Shown in pieces: positions 1 to 13,912 of a DNA stretch of 58,192 nucleotides (position 1 is the stretch's first letter; every line of letters begins with the position of its first letter). The translations under genes were made by a program, and so were the position numbers. Where the stretch lies: NCBI GenBank assembly GCA_905250885.1, contig CAJNOQ010000270.1, positions 1-58,192 on the forward strand, given 5' to 3'. Source of the stretch: Didymodactylos carnosus (Eukaryota; Rotifera; Eurotatoria; Philodinida; Philodinidae). The notes under the pieces were generated by a model. That model did no database searches and was not told where the DNA came from. It was given only the letters and a program-made list of their open reading frames with translations.

Positions 1-838
1 GAATAACTTCTGATAGAAAAAAGATAGAGACCTGTGGTTTCCAGTGTTGTGTAGCCACAACTTTAAAACGTAGGGCTAAAAGTTTTCCCGGACTAGGACA
101 CCACCTGCAGGTTGTGTGCACATTGATCTAGGAGAGATAGGATTTTTAGGGGACCAAAAGATGATTTTCAAATGGTGATTAATGAATTCGATCCACCAAA
201 TCGTCCTCGACAATTTTATACATGTTCTATCTCCTATCAGACATGTCCGGTAATCTCAGAAACATACAATACCTAGACAATCGAATGCGCTGTTCAATCG
301 TGTCAATGTTTATTTTCTTTCTTAGAGTACCAGGACTTCAGCTGAGCCAGTTTTAAGAAAATCCGGTTTTCGCCTATGTTTATATAGAATTTAGAAGCTC
401 ATGACTCACTCATTTCTGGTCCAGAGTTAGTGAAACTTTCATAAAATGTTCAAAACAATAGATTATGGAATACGCCGGAAAAATTGCCTAGGATAATGCT
501 TCATCTTTCAGGTTTTTAAGGAGACCTCTGGAAAACCTGTGGTCGTTCCTTAGCACAACCCCATATTTTTCTGATTGATCTATAATCTGTGACTTGTTTC
601 GGACGTTTCATGAAAGTTTCACTAAGTTTGGACTAGAATTTGGTGGATCGAATTCATTAATCACCATTTGGAAATCATCTTTTGGTCCCCTAAAAATCCT
701 ATCTCTCCTAGATCAATGTGCACACAACTTGCAGGTGGTGTCCTAGTCCGGGAAAACTTTTAGCCCTACGTTTTAAAGTTGTGGCTACACAACACTGGAA
801 ACCACAGGTCTCTATCTTTTTTCTATCAGAAGTTATTC
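1..838. mobile_element. Long terminal-inverted-repeat (fold-back) element
   Basis: Positions 1-201 and 638-838 are inverted copies of each other with only about two mismatches. The outer ends read GAATAACTTCTGATAGAAAA and its complement. A second, weaker inverted match pairs about 413-450 with about 601-637, so the original palindrome was longer and 202-412 looks like sequence inserted into the left arm or lost from the right. No coding frame lies inside. The element may extend beyond position 1, because the window starts exactly at its outer end, so a target duplication cannot be tested. It is a non-autonomous DNA element; the superfamily is not known. Confidence 0.85.
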
Positions 839-1416
839 AAAAATAACCACAGACGTTATATATTGGGACCGATAGTGTAATATAGTTCTTTCAAGCTAAA
901 AGCTGCATAACTGTGTGAATCTATCCAAGAGATCTGAAAAATTTTATATACACGCAACTCAATGTGCTCTGCAAACTGGTTGTATCAGAATCTCAATCAA
1001 TTCAGTGTTTTTAGTAGGGCTTCTGAAATCTGGTTTCTATAGATCCAACAAAGAAAGACCTATTGGTCGGAATCGCGATTAGCTTCACGATCAACATAAA
1101 AGATTATTATCTATATTCCAATAGATTTCAAGGACAAAGCGAGGAAAAACTCGGTGTTTTTCTCATAAGGCAATAGATCCTTTTTTTGCATTTAGAGTGT
1201 TTTAATGCTAATTCCGAGTTCAGTTTGATATGCTTTAGTTCCTGTAAATGATGGCTACCCACTTATATATAAAATTCAACAGAGAACTTTAATATTTCAT
1301 TCTGAAGTTAACATCATATGTACAAAAAGGTTTAAAAAATATACATATATATATTGCAAAAAAATATTTCATAAGCTTATTTGTGCAGAAAAATATCCAA
1401 CTAGATAATACGTAAC
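839..1416. other. Gene-free spacer, nothing recognised
   Basis: AT-rich sequence between the fold-back element and the 3' end of the thymidylate kinase gene. I see no open frame of note, no RNA gene and no clear repeat. Confidence 0.5.
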
Positions 1417-2088
1417 TTAACTACATTCAAAATCTTTCTTCCATAACCGATTAAGTTTCTCATCTTTTATCTGTTCGAAAATCTCCGAGACTTTTAATTG
1501 TACATCATTTTGAATATCTGTTTCTGAACGAAAATTTCCATTCTGCTGACTAACATTAATCGATGTCCAATAGGATGCATTCTGAAATTTTTCAAAACAT
1601 TTTTCAACTTTTGCTTGCATTTCTGTAGTTTCATAACGTTCTCCACCGTCTGTGCCACTATTCTTAACAGCCAAATTTCCTTTGTTCATATATAAAACTA
1701 AATCGGGTTTAATCAAACCAAAATCACATGAACAGCACCAGTTGTAATCCAGTGTACCTTTCGCATGACTAAACGCAATGCCCGAGTAAACATATCTATC
1801 AACAATCAATGTTGTACCATTAAGTAACTTTTCCTCGATTTGTCGGTTACATTCCCATCGATTAGCGGAAAATAACAAATGAATTGAATGATCATCATAA
1901 TCGATTTTATTCTTAAGGTACAAATCGATTAATTCACCAATTTTTGTATCACGCTTTGGAAATGACAGACGTTCACATAGAAGTCGTTTATCATTTTTTA
2001 AATAGTCCAATAAAAGACGACTTTGTGTTGTTTTACCAAGGCGATCTAAACCTTCAAATACAATAAATGCTCCACGTTTTGTTCCCAT
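1417..2088 (-). CDS. DTYMK: Thymidylate kinase (dTMP kinase), single exon
   Basis: A 223-residue protein that phosphorylates dTMP to dTDP with ATP, a required step in dTTP supply. The P-loop is FEGLDRLGKTTQ (residues 11-22, lysine 19), matching the GxDxxGKST form of the family. The DRY motif at 97-99, in VDRYVYSGIAFSHAKG, is the dTMP-binding signature. HLLFSANRWE (70-79) and GGERYETTEMQ, in the lid region, are also typical. Length matches the usual 205-225. The frame is uninterrupted, unlike the intron-rich neighbours. The start lies 6 bases after an AG that follows a T-rich stretch (TTTAATTTAG), which could be a trans-splice or 5'UTR acceptor. The function is well supported by similarity to animal enzymes; symbol given by family recognition. 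Confidence 0.95.
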   Translation of the reverse strand: MGTKRGAFIVFEGLDRLGKTTQSRLLLDYLKNDKRLLCERLSFPKRDTKIGELIDLYLKNKIDYDDHSIHLLFSANRWECNRQIEEKLLNGTTLIVDRYVYSGIAFSHAKGTLDYNWCCSCDFGLIKPDLVLYMNKGNLAVKNSGTDGGERYETTEMQAKVEKCFEKFQNASYWTSINVSQQNGNFRSETDIQNDVQLKVSEIFEQIKDEKLNRLWKKDFECS

Positions 2089-2130
2089 TTAAATCTAAAT
2101 TAAATCAGAGCTATAGCAAATAAGTTATGT

Positions 2131-2585
2131 TAACATTACTTATTTGCTACCACTCCATTATATGAAAATGGTTTACTTCTGTTATTAAAATGATTTAAGC
2201 TATATTCGTCTGACCTCTGTTGATTATATGAATCAGGTCTAATCTCCATCATAAATGGCACTTTCAAGTCATTCACAGCTAGCTGATTGCAAAGAAACAA
2301 ATTTGTATATCAGTCATCACATTATTATTATATAATTTATCAAAAACAGCAAAAAAANTAACATTACTTATTTGCTACCACTCCATTATATGAAAATGGT
2401 TTACTTCTGTTATTAAAATGATTTAAGCTATATTCGTCTGACCTCTGTTGATTATATGAATCAGGTCTAATCTCCATCATAAATGGCACTTTCAAGTCAT
2501 TCACAGCTAGCTGATTGCAAAGAAACAAATTTGTATATCAGTCATCACATTATTATTATATAATTTATCAAAAACAGCAAAAAAA
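2131..2585. repeat. Direct duplication split by one N (probable assembly join)
   Basis: Positions 2131-2357 and 2359-2585 appear identical over 227 bases and are separated only by an N at 2358. This is the pattern left when two contig ends that overlap are joined without merging. It is more likely an artefact than a real tandem repeat. It lies just 5' of the thymidylate kinase start. Confidence 0.8.
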
Positions 2586-2739
2586 AGCTACATAATTAAA
2601 TTTTAAAAATAAAAAATATTATGCTACATGCATAAATATGGGCAAAAATATTATTAATCAGACTTAAAAGTTAAACTTTTGGTCGTAGTTCTTTGTTTAT
2701 ATTAAATTCTTCTTTAATTTATTGAAATTTAATTGTATG

Positions 2740-3480
2740 ATGGGATAGAATGCGTATTACTCGCTAAGTGTTCACGTAACTGTTCAATATCTTGTTCTAA
2801 TTGTTTTCGTAATTGTTGACGTTTTTTATCGTGTTTTAGCTTTTCTTCATTGTTAGTTCATTATTTTCTCTCTCTTATTCCTTAAATATTTTTAAACGTT
2901 GACAAGAATAATCTTTTTAGTGATTCTAAATGCATTTATAACGTTTCATAATCAATCATTATATTATTGTTTACATTTATTCATTTCAAATAAACATTTG
3001 AAGTGATTCATTGTAGGCGTCTTTTACACATAATTCTTCATTTGTGCATTTTTTAAATAAACGTTGATGTTGCTATAAACGAAAATCGTAGTAATAACTG
3101 TAATTTTGTATTGATTGAATACGTTGATCACGAATTTTTGAGCGCAATATACGTTTAAATGAATAAGAATTATTGTCAGACACATGTTGTTCCACTCTTT
3201 GTCGGATAAATTGATTCGATACTGAATGATTTATATCACCTAAGGCTGATTTCAAATTAGATTCTATTTCAAAAATGAAACAAAACAGTAAATGCAAATT
3301 TTTAATCAATCTTCCATAACATAAACATCATGTTATTAATTCATCAGTTATATGGAATAAATCAAATTCAACAGTTTCATAACACAACGTGTTGATTACA
3401 ACGTTAATGTTGTGAATTTTCATCTTGAAGATCAACCGAACATCTGGAAAACAAGAGGGAAAATAGTTTACTTTGTCGAT
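2740..3480 (-). pseudogene. Decayed coding sequence, family not recognised
   Basis: Read on the minus strand, about 3420 down to 2740 keeps a coding look across in-frame stops. The readable pieces are 3309-3073 (contains LKSALGDINHSVSNQFIRQR), then a TAG, then QHQRLFKKCTNEELCVKDAY at 3072-3013. After a gap comes a charged helical piece at about 2857-2745 (NEEKLKHDKKRQQLRKQLEQ onward) that looks like a coiled-coil tail. The stops and breaks argue for a pseudogene. It could instead be a gene with small introns that I have not solved. I do not recognise the family. Confidence 0.4.
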
Positions 3481-5063
3481 CTGAAAAGTCTTTATTACTT
3501 TTTAATTCACACGGTATATTTTCTTGTATATTAGAATTAAGATCTCACTGCAAAATTCAGCTACAGTACAAATACATCTGTGGTTGAAAGTGAGTGAGCA
3601 AAATTGGCTAGAACAGAAACAAAACAAATCAAAAAACTACATGACACAATTGAAGAATAGAATACTAAAAATAAAAATCATATTTAAAAAAACACACATA
3701 CCTGTTCCGAAATTTTGACTATCACCATGTGGTCCAAAAACCACCTGCTGTTAACCGTTTACATTACTTTTCTAAAAAAAAAACATAGACAAAAGAAAAT
3801 AATAACGACTATTGGGCTTGGGACCAATGAAAATAGTTAATTTATTTTTGCGTACGCGAGGCTTAATGTACTTTTGCCACTATGGTACACTGCTAGAAGA
3901 TTTGCGTGATATAAAAGATTTGTAGACGCATAAGCAATAATTTTATGTTCTTTTTTTAACTCAAAATTTACTTTTACATACATGATCTAAATGTATTTAT
4001 TATATATACAAATATATATAGCTTTTGTATGTTTTTTAGTGCGTTTGTGGTTATATAGTAAAATATCACTATCAAAAAGAAAGAAGACAGAAATAGAAAG
4101 CAACAGTAGCAAAACAAAATCAACTAAGAGTATCATGTTTTCTTCTGCTGCCATAAGCAGTATAAAAAAAAACAAAAAAAAACAGAAGAAAACGTATAGA
4201 AATCATTCACATAAGACATAGGCAGAATCAGGTCCTTTTGTTTCTATCCTTCGTTTTCAAGAAAGAATGATTAGTGAACGGAGTATGTAAACGATTCGNT
4301 CAAAAAGAAAGAAGACAGAAATAGAAAGCAACAGTAGCAAAACAAAATCAACTAAGAGTATCATGTTTTCTTCTGCTGCCATAAGCAGTATAAAAAAAAA
4401 CAAAAAAAAACAGAAGAAAACGTATACAAGCAAACAAACAGCGCGCAAAAAATCAACGATAAAAAAAATACCCTATATGAAAAAAAACAAAAAAAACAAA
4501 AAAAATTAGGGATAACTAATAACGCAAATGCAATAAAGAATTTGTTGTGTGTCTGTCTGCTTTAATAGCAAGATTAAAACAAAACAAAAAAATTATTCCC
4601 AAACATTTTTTTTTCGGAAAGACTGTTCATATAATAACAAAAGTAGCACAAAGGGTGTCTACTGTTCCAGTTATGCTTCAAAGCTCTAACGGTTAATAGA
4701 TACATATCGAATTTCAAGAAAGTGAGAGTACAAAAAGCCTATTCTTGACATCGAAAAAAATGCATAGAATAAAATAAGTGTGTATAGTATTCAGTTTCTG
4801 TTAATTTATTTTTATAAACGAGAAAACGAATAAATACGCGGAACAAGTTCGTGCAAGAAACAAAAGTTAATTTATTAAAATATACAAAACACTCGCAGAA
4901 TTTCAACATGCGGAAAACACACACACACACACGCAAAACACACTTATCATCTTCTTCGAGAAGAAGCAAAATTCATCAGTGAGTTAAATTTTCGTCATCG
5001 CGTAGAAAAATAGAGAGAGAAAGAAGAAAAATCAAAAACAATACACTGTTTAGTTCTGTCTTT
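3481..5063. other. A-rich gene-free spacer with simple repeats
   Basis: No gene recognised. The tract holds A-rich low-complexity sequence (about 4390-4510), a CA microsatellite at 4919-4932 and the second single-N duplication. Short frames here are made of low-complexity sequence. Confidence 0.5.
4072..4426. repeat. Second direct duplication beside a single N
   Basis: Positions 4072-4198 and 4300-4426 match over 127 bases; the second copy begins directly after the N at 4299, and 4199-4298 lies between. As at 2358, a single N abutting a repeated flank suggests an unmerged overlap between two contigs rather than biology. Confidence 0.75.
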
Positions 5064-8000
5064 TTAAATTTTTGGTAATTTTGGTGCAGCTACCACAGGA
5101 TTATTTCTTTCAATTAATCGTTTGCCTTCTGCTTTGTAATCATATGGACAGTTATGAGCTTCGGGATAGCGGTGTTCAGAACAAAATGAACTACCACATC
5201 TAAATAACAATAATAAATAAAAAATACGTGAAAAAAGAATATTGTCGTGCCAAAAAAGATATAGTACCTGCAAGAATATGTTGTAGCTAAACCAGTTTTT
5301 TTCTTGCACAAAAAACATTTTGCTGTTGATTTACGACTAATAATAACAGGTGGTAGTTTATTTGGATTTGTATTACTGTAAATTGTAGCCGTTGTTGAAT
5401 TTAAACTACTAATGGTACTACCATTGATTGATGTTGTGGACCATGGATTTAGTTTTGCATCAAGCTGAAATATCGGAAAAAATTCCTTATGAAATAAGTA
5501 GTATTCTTTGAACAAATGAATACACACCTTATAACGTTCTTCTATTACAGTATCCTGAGATTGAAGTAGAGGAATTTTTCCTAGGAGAAAAATCGAACAA
5601 TAAAAAAGAGGTTAAAAGAATGATAAAAATATCTACCTTTATTAGATGTCTCTTTAGATGCTGTTGTTAACAGTGAAACTAAATGTCTTCCAACGCCTCT
5701 GGATGTATCAACAGGTTCAATTGTTGCATTCTGCCTCAATAAAGCTGTCACTGTTTTGGATCCGATTGTTTCTACGATAAAGAACAATATTAAAACCACT
5801 GTCCTGATGGTGATGAATGGTTTGTGAACTTACCTATAGTTACTTTTGTACTGTCATATGGCAAACTTTGTGTAGCAACAGACGTTGATGATATAACCGG
5901 TTTTGTTGTTGAATTATTCTCATTATTACTGTCTCGTTTTGTTGATACAATTGAGGAAGGCGGCGGAAAGATTGCAGTTGACGAAGATGATGGCGATGGT
6001 GGCATAGGCGACTGTTGTTTTCCTGCTTTTAGCATTTCAATTCGTTTATTATTTAACATCAGATGTTCATTGAATGAATCATTCTGTGTTGTTGCTGTTG
6101 TATTTTTGAACCAATCATTTGTTGTTGGTGATGGTGTATCACTTAACTGATGTTGAAAAAATGATGTACTATAAGTTGTTCCTTGTTGAGCATTTGTACT
6201 TGCTGGAGGCATACGACGATATTTTGATAATGTTAGTGGTACTAATGGTCTGACATTTAATGATGGTGACGAACGCTGTTGATCAAATGAAACGATAGAT
6301 GATGATGTACTATTTGTTGTATGATGATAACGTTGTTGTGTTTTTTTTGCACTGTTCTGGAAATTTGGTAATGTTGGTGTGGGCGTGATTGTACTCGTAC
6401 TACTATTTTGATGTCGAAATAGTGAATGGCTGGTGAGTGTACGTTCATTATTATTTGATTGCTCGCTGATAATTATATCATCATCTTGACCAAAATGTCC
6501 GTCTAATTTACTTTGTGGCGATGGTGTATCAGGCCATTTACTCAATGATGTTTCATTACGACTATTTGAATGATCTCCACCAGTGTTACTAATCGAACCA
6601 GCTGTTTGTTTTCGAAGATAAGAATCATTACTATTTGATAATGATGAATGTAAACACTTATATGGTGATTGTTGAAGTTTTCTTAAAGATGCATAATTGT
6701 TCGTAGTGCCAATAGTTTCATCGTCAAGATCAAGGGCGGTCGATGATGCAAGATGATGATAAATTTCAGTTGTTGTTGTGCCACAACTCGCAACGTTTCC
6801 ACTCGATGCATAAAGTGTTGATTGTGGTTGAGTCTGATCGCTTAAACGCTTTGCTGAACATGTTATACAAGGAGATGGCGAGATTGGCTGCGATTGAGTA
6901 GGTGACAAACGATGAATATAGTCAAGCAATAAATCATTTTTAGATGAAGTAAAGTTAGTCAGATCATTCGTTGCAGTTTCCTGAGAATTGGTTATATCTT
7001 GGTTACTAAGTCCTACAAACAAGAAAAACATGTACTCTAAGACTCATTCTAAAGATGTTTTAACAAACCTAAATTCATTGATGGATAGCTATTTGTTAAT
7101 AATGTTTCGACTGAAGTTTTTGTTGTTGTTGCTTCTCGTTTTGCCATCGACACCTTCTTTTTATCATGATAATGCTGATAAGCTTTCTTTTGTTGTTGTT
7201 GTTGTTGTTCTAAACTATGCTTTAACGATGATAACGATTTAGTAGTAGTTGTATTTGTGGTTAACGGTGTTGTGGCAGCCGTAGCCGATGTAGAAAAGAA
7301 ACCGTTTGATAATATTGATGGTGAAAACGATCTCGTTGAACCAAATAATTTTTTTGTAGTGATCATTGAACTTGTTTTATATTCGTCACTATCATTCTCC
7401 TCGTCATTTGAGTCGTCCTCTTCTTCTTCTTCATCCTCATCTTCGTCATCCTCTTGCAAATTTTTTGCTGATAACAGATTATATGTGTTAAATATGTTTG
7501 TTGTTGAAATTGTATTCGGTATTCTTTTGCGATCGGAAGTATTGTTATTATGATGGTCAGCTAATACTGTGGTGGCTGTTGAAGATATTTCATTATCATT
7601 AACATTGCTCAAAGTTGAATCAAGCATAATATTTCGATCACTACCATAACGACGTAAACGTGAACCACCACCAGCCCCATACGATGTTGTAAGTGTTTGA
7701 CGAATAGTTTTAGATTTACTACCTGATGGAGGTCTTGGTGGTAACAATTGAGGTTCCTTGAAACAAGCGAATATATAGCAAACGAAATAAAACATTTATA
7801 TATTACCTTTTTTGATGATAGTGTAGTTGTATTTTTTAGTTTTGATTTGATCAGTTCCATTTTCTGTTTCGTTCTTTTATCTTCGGCTCGTCGTTTTTCA
7901 TCATCACGTTCAACATCGACAGTTTCATGCGTGTTGTACATTGATGCAGTACTAGAAAACAACGCATTGTCAAAAGAAAACAAAGCTATTTTTAATCGTC

Positions 8001-8603
8001 ATGTATACCTCATTGAGCCCGACATTGGTGATAGTGTACCGTCACCTCGATCGATAAGTTGAAAAAAGTTAAATTGATCGCCGTCGCGTAACACAAGAAA
8101 TGTAACATTTTTATTCGATGTACCGCTCGAAAATAAATCACCGTAATCTTCTTTGATGTCAATATATTCAGACATATCACGTATCAAACTATCCTCAATG
8201 GGAACTAGAAAAAAATGTACAGACATTTTTAGAACAATATAACAGTAATGAGTTTAATAAAATCTACGTACCGCGCTTGGTATTGACCGGTCCACCTCTC
8301 ATGGCTAGAACAAGTTTAATTGTTCCACCATCTCCAATATTATAATCGTGTAAACACGATTCATCTTCAAGTTCTTGCGTTTTCCATACAAGATGTTGGT
8401 GTGAAACCGGAATACCTTCGAAAAAATTACAAGAGTTAAAAATCATTGACCTTCTGACAGTTGATACACATACCCTCTCGTCTTTCAATTTTTCGTTTTA
8501 TGGTTGTTATGGTTTCATATGGTGACACCAGTAATTCGAATGAGGAACCGGCTAATGTTTCTATGTTAATAGCAATCACATAGCGTGCTTGATTTGGCAA
8601 CAT
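5064..8603 (-). CDS. ZFAND4: AN1-type zinc finger and ubiquitin-like domain protein 4
   Basis: Ten exons join in phase to 1000 residues: 8603-8474, 8415-8272, 8204-8009, 7951-7807, 7756-7069, 7012-5834, 5771-5637, 5580-5528, 5464-5268, 5199-5064. An N-terminal ubiquitin-like domain covers about residues 7-85 (begins RYVIAINIETLAGSSFELLV; later LHDYNIGDGGTIKLVLAMRG). A C-terminal AN1 zinc finger has ligands C940, C943, C955, C957, C962, H965, H971 and C973. This pairing, ubiquitin-like first and AN1 last, is that of ZFAND4/ANUBL1. The middle is low-complexity: an acidic run in exon 5 (about 20 D/E within 25 residues), a glutamine run, and Ser/Thr/Asn-rich sequence in exon 6. The family's role is poorly known, presumably in ubiquitin or proteasome handling. 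The start is the first ATG, 13 bases after a strong acceptor (T-rich then GTAG). Confidence 0.93.
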
Positions 8604-9048
8604 TTTAGATAAGATCTACAAAAAACAAAAAAATAGGGTATAAAATACATTATTTACAAAATATTCGTTCATCTCACCTCATACTATAAAAAATAATCCA
8701 GATTTGACAAGTGTCAATTATAATCGCCCACCGATAAGTATGAATGTATAAAAAGGCTACAAATAATCCATATCTAAAGTAGCCACATGGTCAACGTTTC
8801 TAATAAGAGAGTGTACCCCGCTGAAACAGAGTGTGCAGCATCCCAACGAAATTAAATATACACACTGTTTCACAAAAAACAGAGTATACACTGCATACTC
8901 TGAATTTTTAATTTACACTTTGTTTTTTTGCAAGTTTATGTAGAGAATATAGCGTTATTTTTTGTGTGTACGATTTGTGGTCTATCGGTAACGACCAACA
9001 ATTCAATTCAATAGATAGAGGTGCTGTCTACACCTCTAATATCTAGAC

Positions 9049-9481
9049 CAGAGCTGGTACCTGTACAAGTCAGAAATCTGGAACCATAATCCTAAAATAC
9101 GGAATTTCTTTTCAAAATACAGAAGAAAAACAGAAATCCATTTTCACTGCCTTATTTAACCTTTTGCCACGTGCAGAGTGCGAAAAAAGGTTTTTCTCTA
9201 GCTGTATATGATTTTTCTCGATAAAATACAAGAAAATAACAAACATAAAGATAAATTTCGATTTTAATCGACACGCTGTGTTTTGCATGTATATTTTTGA
9301 TCCAAAAACTGACACTTTAGCTGGTTTATAATATGAGAAAAGTAGGCTCCACAAACCATAGATAAACAGAAACACGTAAAAGTCTTTATGATCAGAGAAA
9401 AACAGCCAAAAGCAGAAAATTAGCAAAATCCGGACAAATTCTGAAAAAAACTGAAAAGCCGGAATTTGTTCGACAGCTGTG
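9049..9481. mobile_element. hAT-type miniature element with 8-bp target duplication
   Basis: The element begins CAGAGCTGG and ends CAGCTGTG, so the terminal repeats are CAGAGCTG and CACAGCTG. Identical 8-bp copies of ATCTAGAC flank it at 9041-9048 and 9482-9489. Eight-base duplications and CAGNG-like ends are the mark of hAT transposons. At 433 bp with no transposase it is non-autonomous. The terminal repeats are short and imperfect, so the duplication carries most of the weight. Confidence 0.8.
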
Positions 9482-10126
9482 ATCTAGACTGACATTCATG
9501 ATCTTAATGAGCAGTGGCAGAAAAAAACAACGAAAAAAGAAAAATACCTCAGGTTAGCCTCATATCTATCCTATTCAAATTAAGAAAATAAAAGTACATT
9601 CACTATATCATCAAAACAGAAACGGACTGTCCTCTGAAATCTCGGAGAAATTTATCAAATGTTATATTGCTCAGTTTTTCAAACTACTGTTCTTTTTAAC
9701 TTTACTCTATTTGCTGTAGTTTTTATACATTCTTAGATGAAATAAATATGAACAATGATAATAAAAATTCAACACTGGATACTTTTGCTTTAAGAAACTT
9801 AACAACAGCATCAGCATTGTCTTCTGCATTATCCTTGCCATAAAAAGAAAATAGTGAACAGACTGACAACTTCGAATATAAATAAAACAAAACAACATCT
9901 GACTTAGAACTGAGATCGCTCTCACAATCACTACTATTGAATGAAAAAAATAATAAAAATTCATTGACAACTACATCATCTAAAATAAAAAACAAAAATC
10001 GTGGCCCTTGTTGAAAACAATATTCAAAACCTTGGGAAAAACAGCCAGAACCATTGTATTTAACATATTCATATAATTCATTCGCTGCAAGACATGAAAA
10101 ATACCGTTGTTGGCCGTATAGAAAGC

Positions 10127-10273
10127 AGGAGGAGGTTTCGTAAAAATTCTTAAGTGCTCGACTTAGTAAGTCTCCGTATTGTACACTTACGTGTTAATTT
10201 TATACACTTAAGTTTGACTTAAGTCTAGACTTAGTTAAGTCGAGCACTTAAGAATTTTTATGAAACCCCCTCC
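10127..10273. mobile_element. Small palindromic element, GGAGG-ended
   Basis: About 45 bases at each end are near-perfect inverted copies: the left arm runs GGAGGTTTCGTAAAAATTCT and on, and the right arm mirrors it (ends AGAATTTTTATGAAACCCCC). The core contains CTTAAGTTTGACTTAAGTCT, which recurs inverted at about 52250-52302. Its ends also resemble the repeats at 25736-26270 and 51440-51690 (GATGAAACRCC), so it belongs to a local family. Confidence 0.75.
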
Positions 10274-11422
10274 AGAAACACAACCTTTTGTATTTTAGAG
10301 TTGTGAGGCTTTTTAATTTTTGTACACTTTGTTTTGAAAAAGAGAATGTACGCGTACACTTTCGACTCCGAAACAGAGTGCACTAGTACATTCTGACTCC
10401 GATTCTCATTAGAAACGCTGCATATGATTACAAAGAACAGCATAGAAAAATTGCTAGAAACTATCCCAAGGAAATGGCATATACTTCTAGATCACTTCTG
10501 TTTGCTAACGTACTGAACGTTTTTTTCAGGAGTTAGAGATATCAGAAAAATCAGCCATTTTCGTTAAACGATAATACTATTTAGCTACTCATTTCGAAGC
10601 AAGCCATTAGGAAACAGTCTTAGTTATATCATCATCAATAGCAAAATAGAAAAAACAGACTGACTCGAAAATGAACTTTGATGCTGCAAAGTCAAAATCA
10701 AAATCATTTGGTCTTAGAGATAAATCGGCTCATATATGATCTAAACGATTCATCGTTACGCATTTTTTTTTGGTGACACTAGATTCATGGTTCTGCTCTC
10801 ATAACCTACCGCTAAATGAATTTCTATTACTGAGATCTCCACTTTATTTATATTCTCTTTCGTGGTAGCGAACTTTTAGATGTTTACAACCAGTTGCATT
10901 TACGCGCATTCAGGAATTATTTACTTAGTTTTTTTATTATTATTTTCAATACTTTCTTTCAGCCATAACTGTATCCTACTGCCTTGCCTCTTATGATGAA
11001 GTTTTGACAAACTATAGGCACCATCTACTGAACTTTTGTCCTATCTTATTTTCAGGGCCCAAGTTAAGTGAGACGGAAAAAAGGGCTAATTTATTGTATT
11101 TGCATGAAATAATAAAGATAGAAAGCATTCAAAAGCAGGGTTTTATTAGGTCAGTCTTACCTCTACGGTTTTCTCACTCTGGTTTGATGACGGCTTTTGG
11201 TAGGACCGAATAGAGAACCAATCAACGTCAGTGATGTTGTAACTTAGTATATACAGGGCGTTTTATTTTCTTCCTTTGAGTTTCGAATAATCTTTTCTCG
11301 AGCCACTTCGACTTTAAACGATTGAAGCCTGAATTTTTAGAAGTTTAGAAGCTACAAAGAATTTTGAACATATCCTTTCTCCTTACTTTAGATAAAAAAC
11401 ATCTCATTTCGTTTAATTGATC

Positions 11423-13912
<2,490 letters not shown>

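Larger units (their letters stand above)
8604..11422. other. 2.8 kb intergenic tract between ZFAND4 and RPS23
   Basis: Divergent spacer: ZFAND4 leaves on the minus strand and RPS23 on the plus. It carries a hAT-type miniature element (9049-9481) and a small palindromic element (about 10127-10273). Short frames at 9112-9995 and 11004-11213 lack domain signal and I do not accept them as genes. Promoters for both genes must lie here but I cannot pinpoint them. Confidence 0.5.

Noticed and set aside
4919..4932. CA repeat as regulatory element
   Set aside because: A plain microsatellite in low-complexity sequence; nothing links it to a gene.
5824..6150. Plus-strand frame with repeated valine and aspartate
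   Set aside because: Antisense shadow of the serine/threonine-rich exon 6 of ZFAND4.
7257..7553. Plus-strand poly-serine frame
   Set aside because: Complement of the acidic run in ZFAND4 exon 5.
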